Source: HGM04593 sp045533955
GTDB taxonomy: Bacteria; Bacteroidota; Bacteroidia; Bacteroidales; Bacteroidaceae
Length of the DNA: 64,000 nt
Reading direction: 5' to 3'
Assembly (NCBI GenBank): GCA_045533955.1
Contig: JAZSIU010000019.1
Location: forward strand, 1-64,000
The position numbers and the translations under genes were made by a program. Below are positions 34,544 to 43,200 of the stretch, piece after piece. The notes under the pieces are model-generated. The model was not told the DNA's origin. It searched no databases and saw only the letters and a list, made by a program, of their open reading frames with translations. Position 1 is the first letter of the stretch. The number at the start of each line of letters is the position of its first letter.

Positions 34544-36067
34544 ATGAACAGGAAAAGAAAATTCAGTAATTTGCCGTGGGTGGCTGCCCTGCTTGTGATG
34601 GCGGTGGCGGTGTTTATCTTTGTGTTTAACCCTAAGGCCGATTTTAACGGCGATAATTGTTACTATTTTGCTAATGCAACGTCGCTGGCCGAGGGGCGTG
34701 GTTACGCCGATATGTTCGGCCGAGAGACGAATAATTTTCCGCCGGGTTATCCGATTCTTATGACTCCGGTGCGTATGCTCACCGATAGTATCGTGGCACA
34801 GAAGATTCTGAATCTTGCTTTTCTTTTTGGCGGGGTTGTGCTGCTGTTTATGCTTCTTGTCGAGAGGGGCTTTAAGCGGGGCCTCGCTTTTCTTGTTGGG
34901 GCGGCGGTACTTGTTACGCCTCACATTCTGGAATTTTCGACCATTATGATGAGTGAGGCGTCGTGTATCTTTTTCATTATTTTGTCCTTGTGGCTCTACG
35001 TGCGTCTGCCGCGCGACGAAGCGCAATTGTGGCGTTCGAAACGCTTTTACCTCTTTTTGGCGGTGCTCGTGTTTACTTATCACATACGCACGCAGGCAGT
35101 GGCGCTTGTGGTGGCGGTGGTGGCTGCTATGCTCGTCGAGCGACGGTGGAGGACGTCGGCGGTGGTGGGCGCGACCTTTATGCTGGGGTGTCTGCCGTGG
35201 ATGGTGCGTAACGCGCTTTTGGGGCTGGGACAGTCGCGTTACGTGTCGCAGATTGACTTTTCGAGATTCTTCGACAATGTGCAGATGCTTCTCTTTAAGG
35301 CAGTGCCCGAGAGTGTTATTCCTTTCGCTAATATAAGGTACGATGAAGGAGTCTCCTTTGGGCTTTTTGTCGGAGCCCTTTTGCTGCTGGCACTGATAAT
35401 ATATGGATTCTGCAAAATGCCGAGTCTGCGCACATTGCTGCTTGTTATGTTTGGAGCTACAATTTTCATAATTGCAGCGCTCGATACTCCCAGCCGTTAC
35501 CGCTATCTTGTTATTATTCTCCCGTTGCTTACGGCGGGGCTCTTTGTGGGTTTGTGGTCGTTGGGGACGGTTGTGTCGGGGTTTTTTAAGAGAGAATTTC
35601 CCGTGTACATCCTGACGCTGCTTTTTGTGCCGATGTTTATGCAGTACGACACGCTTACAAAGCACACAATATGGGGGCTGTATGTCTATGGCCGCATTCC
35701 TCTGCCATCGAAATTCTATAATTTTAGGGAGGTGAGCCGACGCGCTGCCGAGTTTGACCGTTACGCAATTGTCGCCACGCGCAAGCCCGAGCTCTTTTAT
35801 CTGTATTCGGGGGTGAAGGCTCGCTATTTTCTCGAGACGGAAGATGAGGCCGAGCTAATTGCCGACCTTGTGGATAAGGGGGTGAAATATGTTGTGCTCG
35901 ACCAGCTTGGGATGGAGGCTACGTTTAAATATCTGTATCCTTGTGTGCGCAATCACCCCGAGCTGTTTACAACGGTGGTAACGGTGAAGAATCCCGACAC
36001 TTATCTGCTCTATTTTAATAGGGAGGCAGCCCGAGCGTGGCTCACAGCACAGAAGCGGTCTTTTTAA
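34544..36067 (+). CDS. GT-C-like polytopic membrane glycosyltransferase
   Basis: A 507-residue membrane protein with about ten helices in residues 10-375 and a soluble C-terminal part. The first periplasmic loop begins PKADFNGDNCYYF, where an acidic pair stands at the position of the catalytic aspartates in GT-C enzymes (ArnT/PMT-like), and continues NNFPPGYPILMTPV, a pattern shared with that fold. Such enzymes transfer sugars from polyprenyl phosphate to lipids or proteins. The start has a reasonable ribosome binding region (TTTAGGGA). The exact family is uncertain. Confidence 0.65.
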   Translation: MNRKRKFSNLPWVAALLVMAVAVFIFVFNPKADFNGDNCYYFANATSLAEGRGYADMFGRETNNFPPGYPILMTPVRMLTDSIVAQKILNLAFLFGGVVLLFMLLVERGFKRGLAFLVGAAVLVTPHILEFSTIMMSEASCIFFIILSLWLYVRLPRDEAQLWRSKRFYLFLAVLVFTYHIRTQAVALVVAVVAAMLVERRWRTSAVVGATFMLGCLPWMVRNALLGLGQSRYVSQIDFSRFFDNVQMLLFKAVPESVIPFANIRYDEGVSFGLFVGALLLLALIIYGFCKMPSLRTLLLVMFGATIFIIAALDTPSRYRYLVIILPLLTAGLFVGLWSLGTVVSGFFKREFPVYILTLLFVPMFMQYDTLTKHTIWGLYVYGRIPLPSKFYNFREVSRRAAEFDRYAIVATRKPELFYLYSGVKARYFLETEDEAELIADLVDKGVKYVVLDQLGMEATFKYLYPCVRNHPELFTTVVTVKNPDTYLLYFNREAARAWLTAQKRSF

Positions 36068-36075
36068 TGAGGGAC

Positions 36076-36110
36076 AAAAAAAGAGGAGTGGGCTAATCGC
36101 CCAACCCCTC
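36076..36110 (-). terminator. Minus-strand terminator overlapping a small ORF stop
   Basis: On the minus strand a GC-rich stem (36110-36099 with 36093-36083; GGGC/GCCC core plus GAGG/CCTC) is followed by seven Ts (36082-36076). The TAG stop codon of the 59-residue ORF lies at the loop. The T-run is only on the minus-strand side, so it serves leftward transcription. Confidence 0.7.
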
Positions 36111-36272
36111 GAGATATTTGAATCGTCTGAAGAATTTCTTTCTTTTGTTTCTTGTTTTTATCTCGGGTATATGATAATTCTCATTGCCTCTCCTACGGAT
36201 TTTTTCCAAAGATTTATATACTTTATATAGAAAAAATAAAACAAGTATGCAACCAAGAAATATCCAAACCAT
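36093..36272 (-). CDS. Hypothetical 59-residue single-pass membrane protein
   Basis: A small gene in the 364-bp gap between the GT-C-like gene and the M20 deacetylase. It starts MVWIFLGCILVLFFLYKVYK, a single hydrophobic helix, and then has a strongly basic tail (KIRRRG, RNKRKKFFRRFKYLEG). Support for a real gene: a Shine-Dalgarno-like AAGGGAG 4 bp before the ATG on the minus strand, an intrinsic terminator whose T-run serves only this strand, and placement in an otherwise empty gap. The positive-inside rule would put the tail in the cytoplasm. I do not recognise a family. Confidence 0.5.
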   Translation of the reverse strand: MVWIFLGCILVLFFLYKVYKSLEKIRRRGNENYHIPEIKTRNKRKKFFRRFKYLEGLGD

Positions 36273-36431
36273 AGCTCCCTTATTATAAAGTTAATATCTG
36301 TTTTTGTCTCTCTCGGCTCTAAAATTAAACAAAAGAATCGAGAAAACCAAATTTTGCGCGAAAGTTTTTTATTCCTTTTGCATCAGTGGTGCTTGATGTG
36401 TTGTTTTTGGGGGCTCTCTTTCAGCGGGCGA
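36273..36431. other. Rest of the intergenic gap before the M20 deacetylase
   Basis: This is the remainder of the 364-bp gap. It is A/T-rich and contains no other gene or repeat that I can support. It must hold the promoter of the small ORF and the end of the deacetylase transcript, but no clear element was found. Confidence 0.4.
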
Positions 36432-37505
36432 TTATAATTGTAATCCGTTGAGCAGGTTGAGGTAAATTTCCATTCCTTGTTTAATCTCGCTCACGAGAAT
36501 ATACTCGTTGGCGGTGTGCGAACGGGTGGAGTCGCCCGGGCCTATCTTGAGTGTGGGCAGGCTCAGCAGTGCCTGATTCGATAGTGTGGGCGAGCCGAAA
36601 GGGGTAAGCCCCAATGCCGTGGCGCGCTGCACAAGGGGGTGGTCGGTGGCGATGCTCGAGGAGTTTAGGCGCAACGAACGTGCGCTGACGTCGGCCTTTA
36701 CACTCTCTTTTATAATGTCGAGGAGTTCTTGGTTGCTGTAACATTCGTTGCTGCGTACATCTACCACAAACGAGCAACTATCGGGGATTACGTTGTGCTG
36801 TGTGCCGGCGTTAATCTGTGTTACGCTCAGACGAACGTGCCCCAACAGGGGCGAGATTTTGGGTAGTTTATGGTTGCGCAGCCACTCAATGTCGCGCATC
36901 GCCTCGTAGATGGCGTTAAGGCCGCCGTCGCGGGCAGCGTGTCCGGCAATGCCGTGCGCGGTGCAGTCGAGCACCATAAGCCCCTTTTCGGCTATTGCGG
37001 GCTGCATTGAGGTGGGCTCGCCCACGATGGCGCAGGCGATGGGGGGCAGCAGCGGGAGCACTGCCTCAATGCCATTTTTGCCCGAGACCTCCTCTTCGGC
37101 CGAGGCAAGGAATATTGTGTTGTATTTCTGCTTGCTCTGACAAAGAGTGTAGAATACCTGCAACAGGGCCACAAGCGAGCCGCCGTCGTCGTTGCTGCCG
37201 AGGCCTGTGATGCGGTCGCCCTCGATTTTTGGGGTGAAGGGAGGGGTGCTCCAATTGGCAACGGGCTTTACTGTGTCAATATGCGCGTCGAGCAGCAGGG
37301 TGGGACGTCGGGCGTCAAAATCGGGGCAGATGCACCATATATTATTATAGTGGCGGCGAATATCTATCCTAATGGGGGCACTCCGCGCAATGAATGTCTG
37401 TAAACGGTCGGCAGCCTCGCTCTCGTCGCGGCTTGTCGATGGAGTGCTTATGAGCACCTGCAATAGCTCTATGGCTTGTTGTACCTGCTGCTGTGTTATT
37501 TTCAT
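36432..37505 (-). CDS. argE: M20-family deacetylase (ArgE-like)
   Basis: A 357-residue zinc amidohydrolase resembling the Bacteroidetes ArgE enzymes that deacylate N-acyl-ornithine or N-acyl-citrulline in arginine synthesis. The start at 37505 (MKITQQQVQQAIELL) has AAAGGAC upstream; the frame is open further upstream but that sequence is not protein-like. Zinc-site residues: His in LLDAHIDTV, Asp in GLGSNDDGGS, Glu pair in ASAEEEVSG, Glu in VGEPTS and His in DSTRSHTANE. A dimerisation domain lies between (about 170-270). No other arg genes are nearby, so substrate specificity rests on similarity only. Confidence 0.75.
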   Translation of the reverse strand: MKITQQQVQQAIELLQVLISTPSTSRDESEAADRLQTFIARSAPIRIDIRRHYNNIWCICPDFDARRPTLLLDAHIDTVKPVANWSTPPFTPKIEGDRITGLGSNDDGGSLVALLQVFYTLCQSKQKYNTIFLASAEEEVSGKNGIEAVLPLLPPIACAIVGEPTSMQPAIAEKGLMVLDCTAHGIAGHAARDGGLNAIYEAMRDIEWLRNHKLPKISPLLGHVRLSVTQINAGTQHNVIPDSCSFVVDVRSNECYSNQELLDIIKESVKADVSARSLRLNSSSIATDHPLVQRATALGLTPFGSPTLSNQALLSLPTLKIGPGDSTRSHTANEYILVSEIKQGMEIYLNLLNGLQL

Positions 37506-37559
37506 ATTTTGTCCTTTGTGCACGCTTATTTTGTCGGGCGGCGTGTGAATTTGCGCACA

Positions 37560-37567
37560 CGAAGTTA
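37560..37567 (-). promoter_or_regulatory. -7 box upstream of the argE-like gene
   Basis: On the minus strand this reads TAACTTCG, a one-base variant of TAnnTTTG, 55 bp before the ATG. A TTTTG lies about 23 bp further upstream. Confidence 0.4.
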
Positions 37568-37653
37568 CGAAACATTTTTTATTTTGCACACAAAATGAGA
37601 CTGATTTATAGCGAAAGGTTGTCGCGCCGCTCTCTAATCTCAAATAAATGTTG

Positions 37654-37661
37654 TATCTTCG
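37654..37661 (+). promoter_or_regulatory. -7 box upstream of prfB
   Basis: TATCTTCG, a one-base variant of TAnnTTTG, 31 bp before the prfB ATG, divergent from the argE-like promoter. Confidence 0.4.
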
Positions 37662-37691
37662 CGCCCGGAAACTAAAGAATAATAAGAATAT

Positions 37692-38804
37692 ATGATAACT
37701 TCCGACCAATTAAAGGATATTAAGGAGAGGACTGCGGCACTTAAACAGTATCTCTCTATCGACGAGAAGATTATACAGGTTGAGGAGGAGCAGTTGCGCA
37801 CTCAGGCTCCCGGATTCTGGGATGACGCAAAGGCTGCCGAGGCTCAGATGAAAAAGGTTAAGGCTCTGCAAGGCTGGATTGAGGATTATAAAGAGGTTTA
37901 TAATCGCACCGAGGAGGTGGAGCTTGCTATGGAGATGTTCCGCGAGGAGATGGTCGAGGAGAGTGAGGTTGACGATGCTTATTCGCGTGCGCTTACTGCC
38001 ATCGAGGAACTTGAGCTGAAGAATATGCTGCGTCAAGAGGCCGATGAGATGGACTGCGTGCTGAAGATTAACTCGGGTGCGGGAGGTACTGAGGCACAGG
38101 ACTGGGCGAGTATGCTTATGCGTATGTATATGCGCTGGGCCGAGGCCAACGGCTATAAGGTGGCTGTTGCCAACCTTCAAGAGGCCGAGGATGCGGGTAT
38201 AAAGACTGTTACCCTTGAACTTCAGGGCCCTTATGCTTACGGCTATCTAAAGGGCGAGAATGGCGTGCATCGTCTGGTGCGCGTGAGTCCTTACAATGCG
38301 CAGGGTAAGCGTATGACCTCCTTCAGCTCGGTGTTTGTTACTCCGCTCGTCGATGATAGTATCGAGGTTGTTATCGAGCCTGCGCGCGTCTCGTGGGATA
38401 CTTTCCGAAGCGGTGGCGCCGGTGGACAGAATGTGAATAAGGTGGAGTCGGGAGTGCGTCTGCGCTATCAGTATAAAGACCCCTACACGGGTGTCGAGGA
38501 GGAGATTCTTATCGAAAATACCGAGACACGCGACCAGCCCAAGAACAAGGAGAATGCTATGCGTCAGCTGCGCTCAATCCTCTATAATAAGGAGATGCAG
38601 CATCGTATGGAGGAGCAGTCGAAGGTTGAGGCGGGTAAGAAAAAAATCGAGTGGGGCTCGCAGATTCGCAGCTACGTATTCGACGACCGTCGAGTGAAAG
38701 ACCACCGCACGGGCCATCAGACGTCGGACGTCGGCGGGGTGATGGATGGCAAAATTGATGGCTTTATTAAGGCCTATCTTATGGAGTTTGGCGGCGAGGA
38801 GTAG
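37692..38804 (+). CDS. prfB: Peptide chain release factor 2
   Basis: RF2 recognises UAA and UGA stops and triggers peptide release. The 370 residues include the PCRF domain (ending in the GAGGTEAQDWASML segment) and the catalytic GGQ loop in SGGAGGQNVNKVESG near residue 245. The codon-recognition region between them reads ENGVHRLVRVSPYNAQGKR, near the usual SPF-bearing loop. The frame is continuous through the position (KQYLSIDEK, residues about 22-30) where many bacterial prfB genes carry an in-frame TGA and a +1 frameshift. The CYTH gene follows 15 bp downstream. Confidence 0.96.
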   Translation: MITSDQLKDIKERTAALKQYLSIDEKIIQVEEEQLRTQAPGFWDDAKAAEAQMKKVKALQGWIEDYKEVYNRTEEVELAMEMFREEMVEESEVDDAYSRALTAIEELELKNMLRQEADEMDCVLKINSGAGGTEAQDWASMLMRMYMRWAEANGYKVAVANLQEAEDAGIKTVTLELQGPYAYGYLKGENGVHRLVRVSPYNAQGKRMTSFSSVFVTPLVDDSIEVVIEPARVSWDTFRSGGAGGQNVNKVESGVRLRYQYKDPYTGVEEEILIENTETRDQPKNKENAMRQLRSILYNKEMQHRMEEQSKVEAGKKKIEWGSQIRSYVFDDRRVKDHRTGHQTSDVGGVMDGKIDGFIKAYLMEFGGEE

Positions 38805-38819
38805 TGCCACGGGACGAGT

Positions 38820-39290
38820 ATGGCAATAGAAATAGAGAGAAAATTCCTTGTCGTGGGCGACGATTATCGGCGCTTGGCCCACAGCAGCGACCGCATTGTG
38901 CAGGGCTATCTGTGCCGCCAGAATGGAAATTCCGTGCGAGTGCGCGTGCGCGAGGAGCGTGGCTATCTGACGATAAAAGGGCCGTCTATTGACGGAGGGC
39001 TCAGTCGTTACGAGTGGGAGCGCGAGATTCCGCTCGCCGAGGCCGAGGAACTTCTTAAATTGTGTGCAGGCAACAGCATTGATAAGCGCCGCTATCTTGT
39101 AGAGTGGGGAGGGCACACGTTCGAGGTTGATGAGTTTTACGGCGACAACGAGGGCCTTGTGGTTGCCGAGATTGAGCTCGAGGATAAGGCCGAGGCTTTT
39201 GAGCGTCCGCCGTTTTTGGGACGCGAGGTTACAGGCGAGGCTCGCTATTATAACTCGCATCTTACACGCTTCCCGTATAAAGATTGGTAA
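38820..39290 (+). CDS. CYTH-domain triphosphatase-like protein
   Basis: A 156-residue CYTH domain protein. The N-terminal E-x-E-x-K motif is MAIEIERKFLV, and alternating charged strands of the triphosphate tunnel follow: SVRVRVREERGYLTIKGP, YEWEREIPL, FEVDEFYGDNEGLVVAEIEL. Short bacterial CYTH proteins hydrolyse inorganic triphosphate or thiamine triphosphate; which one applies here is not known. It lies 15 bp after prfB and is probably co-transcribed. Confidence 0.88.
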   Translation: MAIEIERKFLVVGDDYRRLAHSSDRIVQGYLCRQNGNSVRVRVREERGYLTIKGPSIDGGLSRYEWEREIPLAEAEELLKLCAGNSIDKRRYLVEWGGHTFEVDEFYGDNEGLVVAEIELEDKAEAFERPPFLGREVTGEARYYNSHLTRFPYKDW

Positions 39291-39360
39291 GGAGTTTTTG
39301 TTTATGGCTGTCCTATAAGGATGGTAAAAAGAATAAGGAGGGGTGGCCCGTGCGTGCGGT

Positions 39361-39792
39361 TTACTCCTCCTTAATATGTTTCTTGTAGAGTTTGAATCGC
39401 TCTATAATCGGGCTTGTGATATAAAGACTGAAGGCTACGGCAAAAAGCACTCCCAAAGAATTGGCAAGAAAATCGTAAAAATCGCCCTTACGGGTGGTTG
39501 TCAGCGTTGCTTGGGCAATTTCGAGCCCGCCGCTGAAGATTATGGGCAGTATCACGGCACCCAATACTATTTTTCTGTAATTGAGCTTGCTGTGCGAACA
39601 TATATACTCGAACCACAGAACAAGACAGAGGCCGGCGTACATTGTAAAATGTACAATCTTGTCCATATATTTAGTGGTAATGATTGGCTTGTCCGACGTG
39701 TAGAATAGTGAAAGATAGATAATTGCAATTGTTACAATGAGCGACAGTGGGTAGCGGTATAAAATGTTGTGTATGTTCGTGAGTATTTTCAT
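39361..39792 (-). CDS. VanZ-like membrane protein
   Basis: A 143-residue protein with four membrane helices (about 13-30, 45-66, 75-92, 108-126). The pattern DKIVHFTMYAGLCLVLWF in helix 2 and GDFYDFLANSLGVL before helix 4 is the VanZ family signature. VanZ homologues are linked to teicoplanin resistance in enterococci, but most genomic copies have no known function. It converges with the prfB-CYTH unit. Confidence 0.8.
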   Translation of the reverse strand: MKILTNIHNILYRYPLSLIVTIAIIYLSLFYTSDKPIITTKYMDKIVHFTMYAGLCLVLWFEYICSHSKLNYRKIVLGAVILPIIFSGGLEIAQATLTTTRKGDFYDFLANSLGVLFAVAFSLYITSPIIERFKLYKKHIKEE

Positions 39793-39900
39793 TGGGAGAT
39801 TTCTTGGTTTTTAGTTTAAATCAATGTACGGGCGCTGTTTTTTTTTTGTTTATTGCGCATTTATGATAAATAATTAGTACATTTGTTTTATTTGTGTGTA

Positions 39901-39908
39901 CAAAGTTA
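39901..39908 (-). promoter_or_regulatory. -7 box upstream of the VanZ-like gene
   Basis: On the minus strand this reads TAACTTTG, an exact TAnnTTTG match, about 109 bp before the ATG. Confidence 0.45.
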
Positions 39909-40163
39909 TAATAAATAAACGTATCAGAGGTTGTTTTATATTGTTAAATGATGAACGATTATTTTTATTTTACAAAAAATAGGCGTCGAGGCACTGTTTT
40001 TTTTATTTTTTTAATAATTGTGATTGTGCTTATTGTGCATCTGTTGTAATATGGAATGAAAACATCGGCCCAATTATGGTTAAAAGTGCTTAAATGTAAT
40101 GTTTTTTTAGTTAATTTTTTGCAAACGGGCACATAGAGGTACCTACTATATAAATGGTTAAAG

Positions 40164-40171
40164 TATATTTG
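40164..40171 (+). promoter_or_regulatory. -7 box upstream of the M60 peptidase gene
   Basis: TATATTTG is an exact TAnnTTTG match, 65 bp before the ATG. A -33 TTTG at the normal distance was not found. Confidence 0.5.
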
Positions 40172-40236
40172 TAAGCTAATGATAAATTGTGCACTCTGTG
40201 TATAATTGTAATAATTTTTATAAACTCTAATTACCT

Positions 40237-43200
40237 ATGAAAAAATTATTTACTTTGATGCTATTGATGCTTGTGGTTATGCAGGCGTGGGCTGTTGCCC
40301 CCGAAGATGGTAAAATCTACAAGATTGTAAATCCGATGCGCGGTAATCTTAAGATTGCCGAGGATATTTTGGAGCATACAGTCTATTGCCCCGTTGACCT
40401 GAATGGAAAGGTTTATCAGTATTGGATTTTTGAGAAGAACGGCAATTTGTGGACGATAAAGAATGCTTACACAGGCCGTTATTTGCAGAATCATAATACC
40501 TTCTATCAGAGTTTTACGACAGGTACAAGTGCCGCTACATTCGACATTATAGAGAATAAAGGCGTTGGTGCCGACTATTACACAATCAAGAATGGCAATG
40601 GTAATATGGGTCTGCACTGCGATGCGGGCTCGGCGCTTGTGCCTTATATGGCCGATAGCGACTCGCCCGGTGGTTCGTCGTGGAAATTCGAGCTTGTAAC
40701 AATCAGCGACGAGGAGCTTGCCGCTGCGCAGAAGGAATATGCCGACTTTGCAAAGGTGTCCGAGGGGGCCGAGGAGCTTATTGCACGCTACTCGACATTC
40801 TTCGGCGATGAGCTCTGTATGCAGCTCAAGAGCGAGTATGCCTCGATGAGCGACGAGGAACTGACTGCTGCTATGACCGAAATTCCTGCCGACCTTGTGG
40901 CTGCTGCCCTGAAGGTTAAAAATAATAGTTGGGCCGAGTACGAGAAGGAATTCCGCGTAAACACCTACGAGCCTTACAGCGACCCCGACGTGTGGGGAAC
41001 AAAGCTCCTTACCAAGAAGTTTACGTGGCAGAATAACCCCACAGGCCTCTATGCAAATACAGCCGAGATTCTGTATGTTTTTGTGAAAGAAGATGTTCCC
41101 GCAGGTGCCACACTCGAAATTGAGACACTAACCGACAATGGCTCACGCGGTACACGTACAGCGGTTGTAAAGGGAATGAATGTTATCCCCGTTTCGCGCG
41201 ACCTTCAGACTGTTTTTGTTATTTACAATGCAAATACAGTAGATGGAAAGGCTATTGCCGACTATCCTGATATAGACATTCGCATCGAGGGTGGTGTGCT
41301 TAACGGCTATTGGGACACCGAGCGCCACGATGATGCCGATTGGGTATATATCAGCCAAAAGCTGGCCACACACCCCTATATAATAGTAAAGGGTCGTAAC
41401 TTTATTTTCAATATGGTGCGTGAGTATATGATTCTTGAAGGCTACTGCAAGAATAAGATTACCGATGCTATCGGCTGGTGGGATAATATGGCCGATTGGC
41501 AGTGGTCTATTATGGGTCTCGAGGAGGTGCGCCCCTCGCATTTTAACAATAAATTGTGTGCGCGTACGCTGCCCACGGGCTATCAGTCGGCTACGAACTA
41601 CTACACACAGTATCTTGCATCGTACATAAACAACCTGCTCCCTTACGACCGGATGATGAGCAACGCCGACAACTGTTGGGGTCCTGCGCACGAGAATGGA
41701 CACGTGCATCAGGAGGCAATTACTCCCATCAACTGCTCTGAGGTGTCGAATAACCTCTTCTCGAACCTTGTACTCTATAAGCTGGGACGTTGGCAGTCGC
41801 GCGGAGGCTCAATCAGTGAGATTGCAAGCGAGTATGCCAATGGTCTTTCGTGGCCCTCGCACTCGAACCATCTGATGCTGCGTATGTATTGGCAGCTCTA
41901 TCTGTACTATCACGTTGCAGGCAATAATCCCGATTTTTATCCCACGCTATTCAAGCTCCTGCGCGAAGACCCCATCGTAAAGGTTGGAAGCTCGAATAAA
42001 TCTTACATCAACAAGGGTAGCGACGACCTTTTGCACTTTGCCGAGAAATGTTGCGAGGCATCGGGCGAGGATATGACAAACTTCTTCGAGGCTTGGGGAT
42101 TCTTTGTTCCTATGAAAGAGGAGCACTATGGCGACTATGCCGACTATTATCTGACGTCTACCGAGGAGATGATTGCTGCCACAAAGGCTAAAATGGCTGC
42201 GTATGGCAAAAAAGCCGGTGCCATTGAGTTTATAGAAGACCGTGTAAAGGGTGTGCCTCGTACCGATGGTGGCAGTGGCAATAAACTCTCGCACAGCGCA
42301 AGCGTAAGCAATGCGGGTGAGCTGGGGCATTTTACCGACTTTACACCCGAGAAGCTGGCGGTTGAGGCTAAGGGCTATATGTACACAAAGAGTGCTACGG
42401 TTATTTCAATTACCTCGGGAACGGGTGCTGTGGGATTCAAGGTACTCGACGCCAATGGTAAGATGCTTTCTTTCTCGAATACTCACAAAATTTTGCTCAC
42501 GGCATTGCAGATGGCATCGGAGTTCAGGGTGGTGGCTGTTCAGGCCAATGGTACATACGTCGATGTTCCCTCGGCGGCGGTTGCCGGCAGTGAGGAGCAG
42601 CAGCTCGAGGCTCTTAACAGTGCGCTTACGGCTGCAAAAAATGCTATAAACAGTGCGTCGAGCAGCGGAACGCAGGTGGGCCTTTTCTACCCCGAGGCTC
42701 TGGAGCCGTTAAAGGCTCTGTATGACGAGGCTATTGCCGCACGCGACAATAAAGACCAGAGTGTGCACGCCTATGGCGAGTGGGCGCTTCTGCTCGAGGA
42801 GGCTGTGCGCGACCTTAAGAACAACCGCTATGCTTATATTGGAATAAGCGAGGGTAATATTCATACAATCGTTAACCGCAACTATCAGGCTTATGGCCTT
42901 GTGTGCGAGAATCGTGCACTTTCGGGTGCCTCAAATTCGGCTATTCCCCGCGACGATGAGCGTCGTGATTGGGAATTTGTATCGGCCGGTGCGCCCGATG
43001 AATTCTATATAAAGAATGGCTTGGGATATTTTGTAACCTCGCTTGCCGAGGAGGAGCAGGCCACGGCAATATCTACAAAGGAGAGCTCGGCTATTGTGTT
43101 TGTCGCACGTAATAATGGCGATGCAACATATAGCTTCAGCCCTAAGAGCAATCCTTCGTTGTTTCTTACAATGGATAGTAAGTATAAGGTTGTTGGCGGC

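Larger units (their letters stand above)
39793..40236. other. A/T-rich intergenic region with divergent promoters
   Basis: This 444-bp gap is very A/T-rich and holds no gene I can support. It contains a -7 element for the VanZ-like gene on the minus strand, one for the M60 peptidase on the plus strand, and another plus-strand match, TACATTTG, at 39878-39885. No large repeat was seen. Confidence 0.5.
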
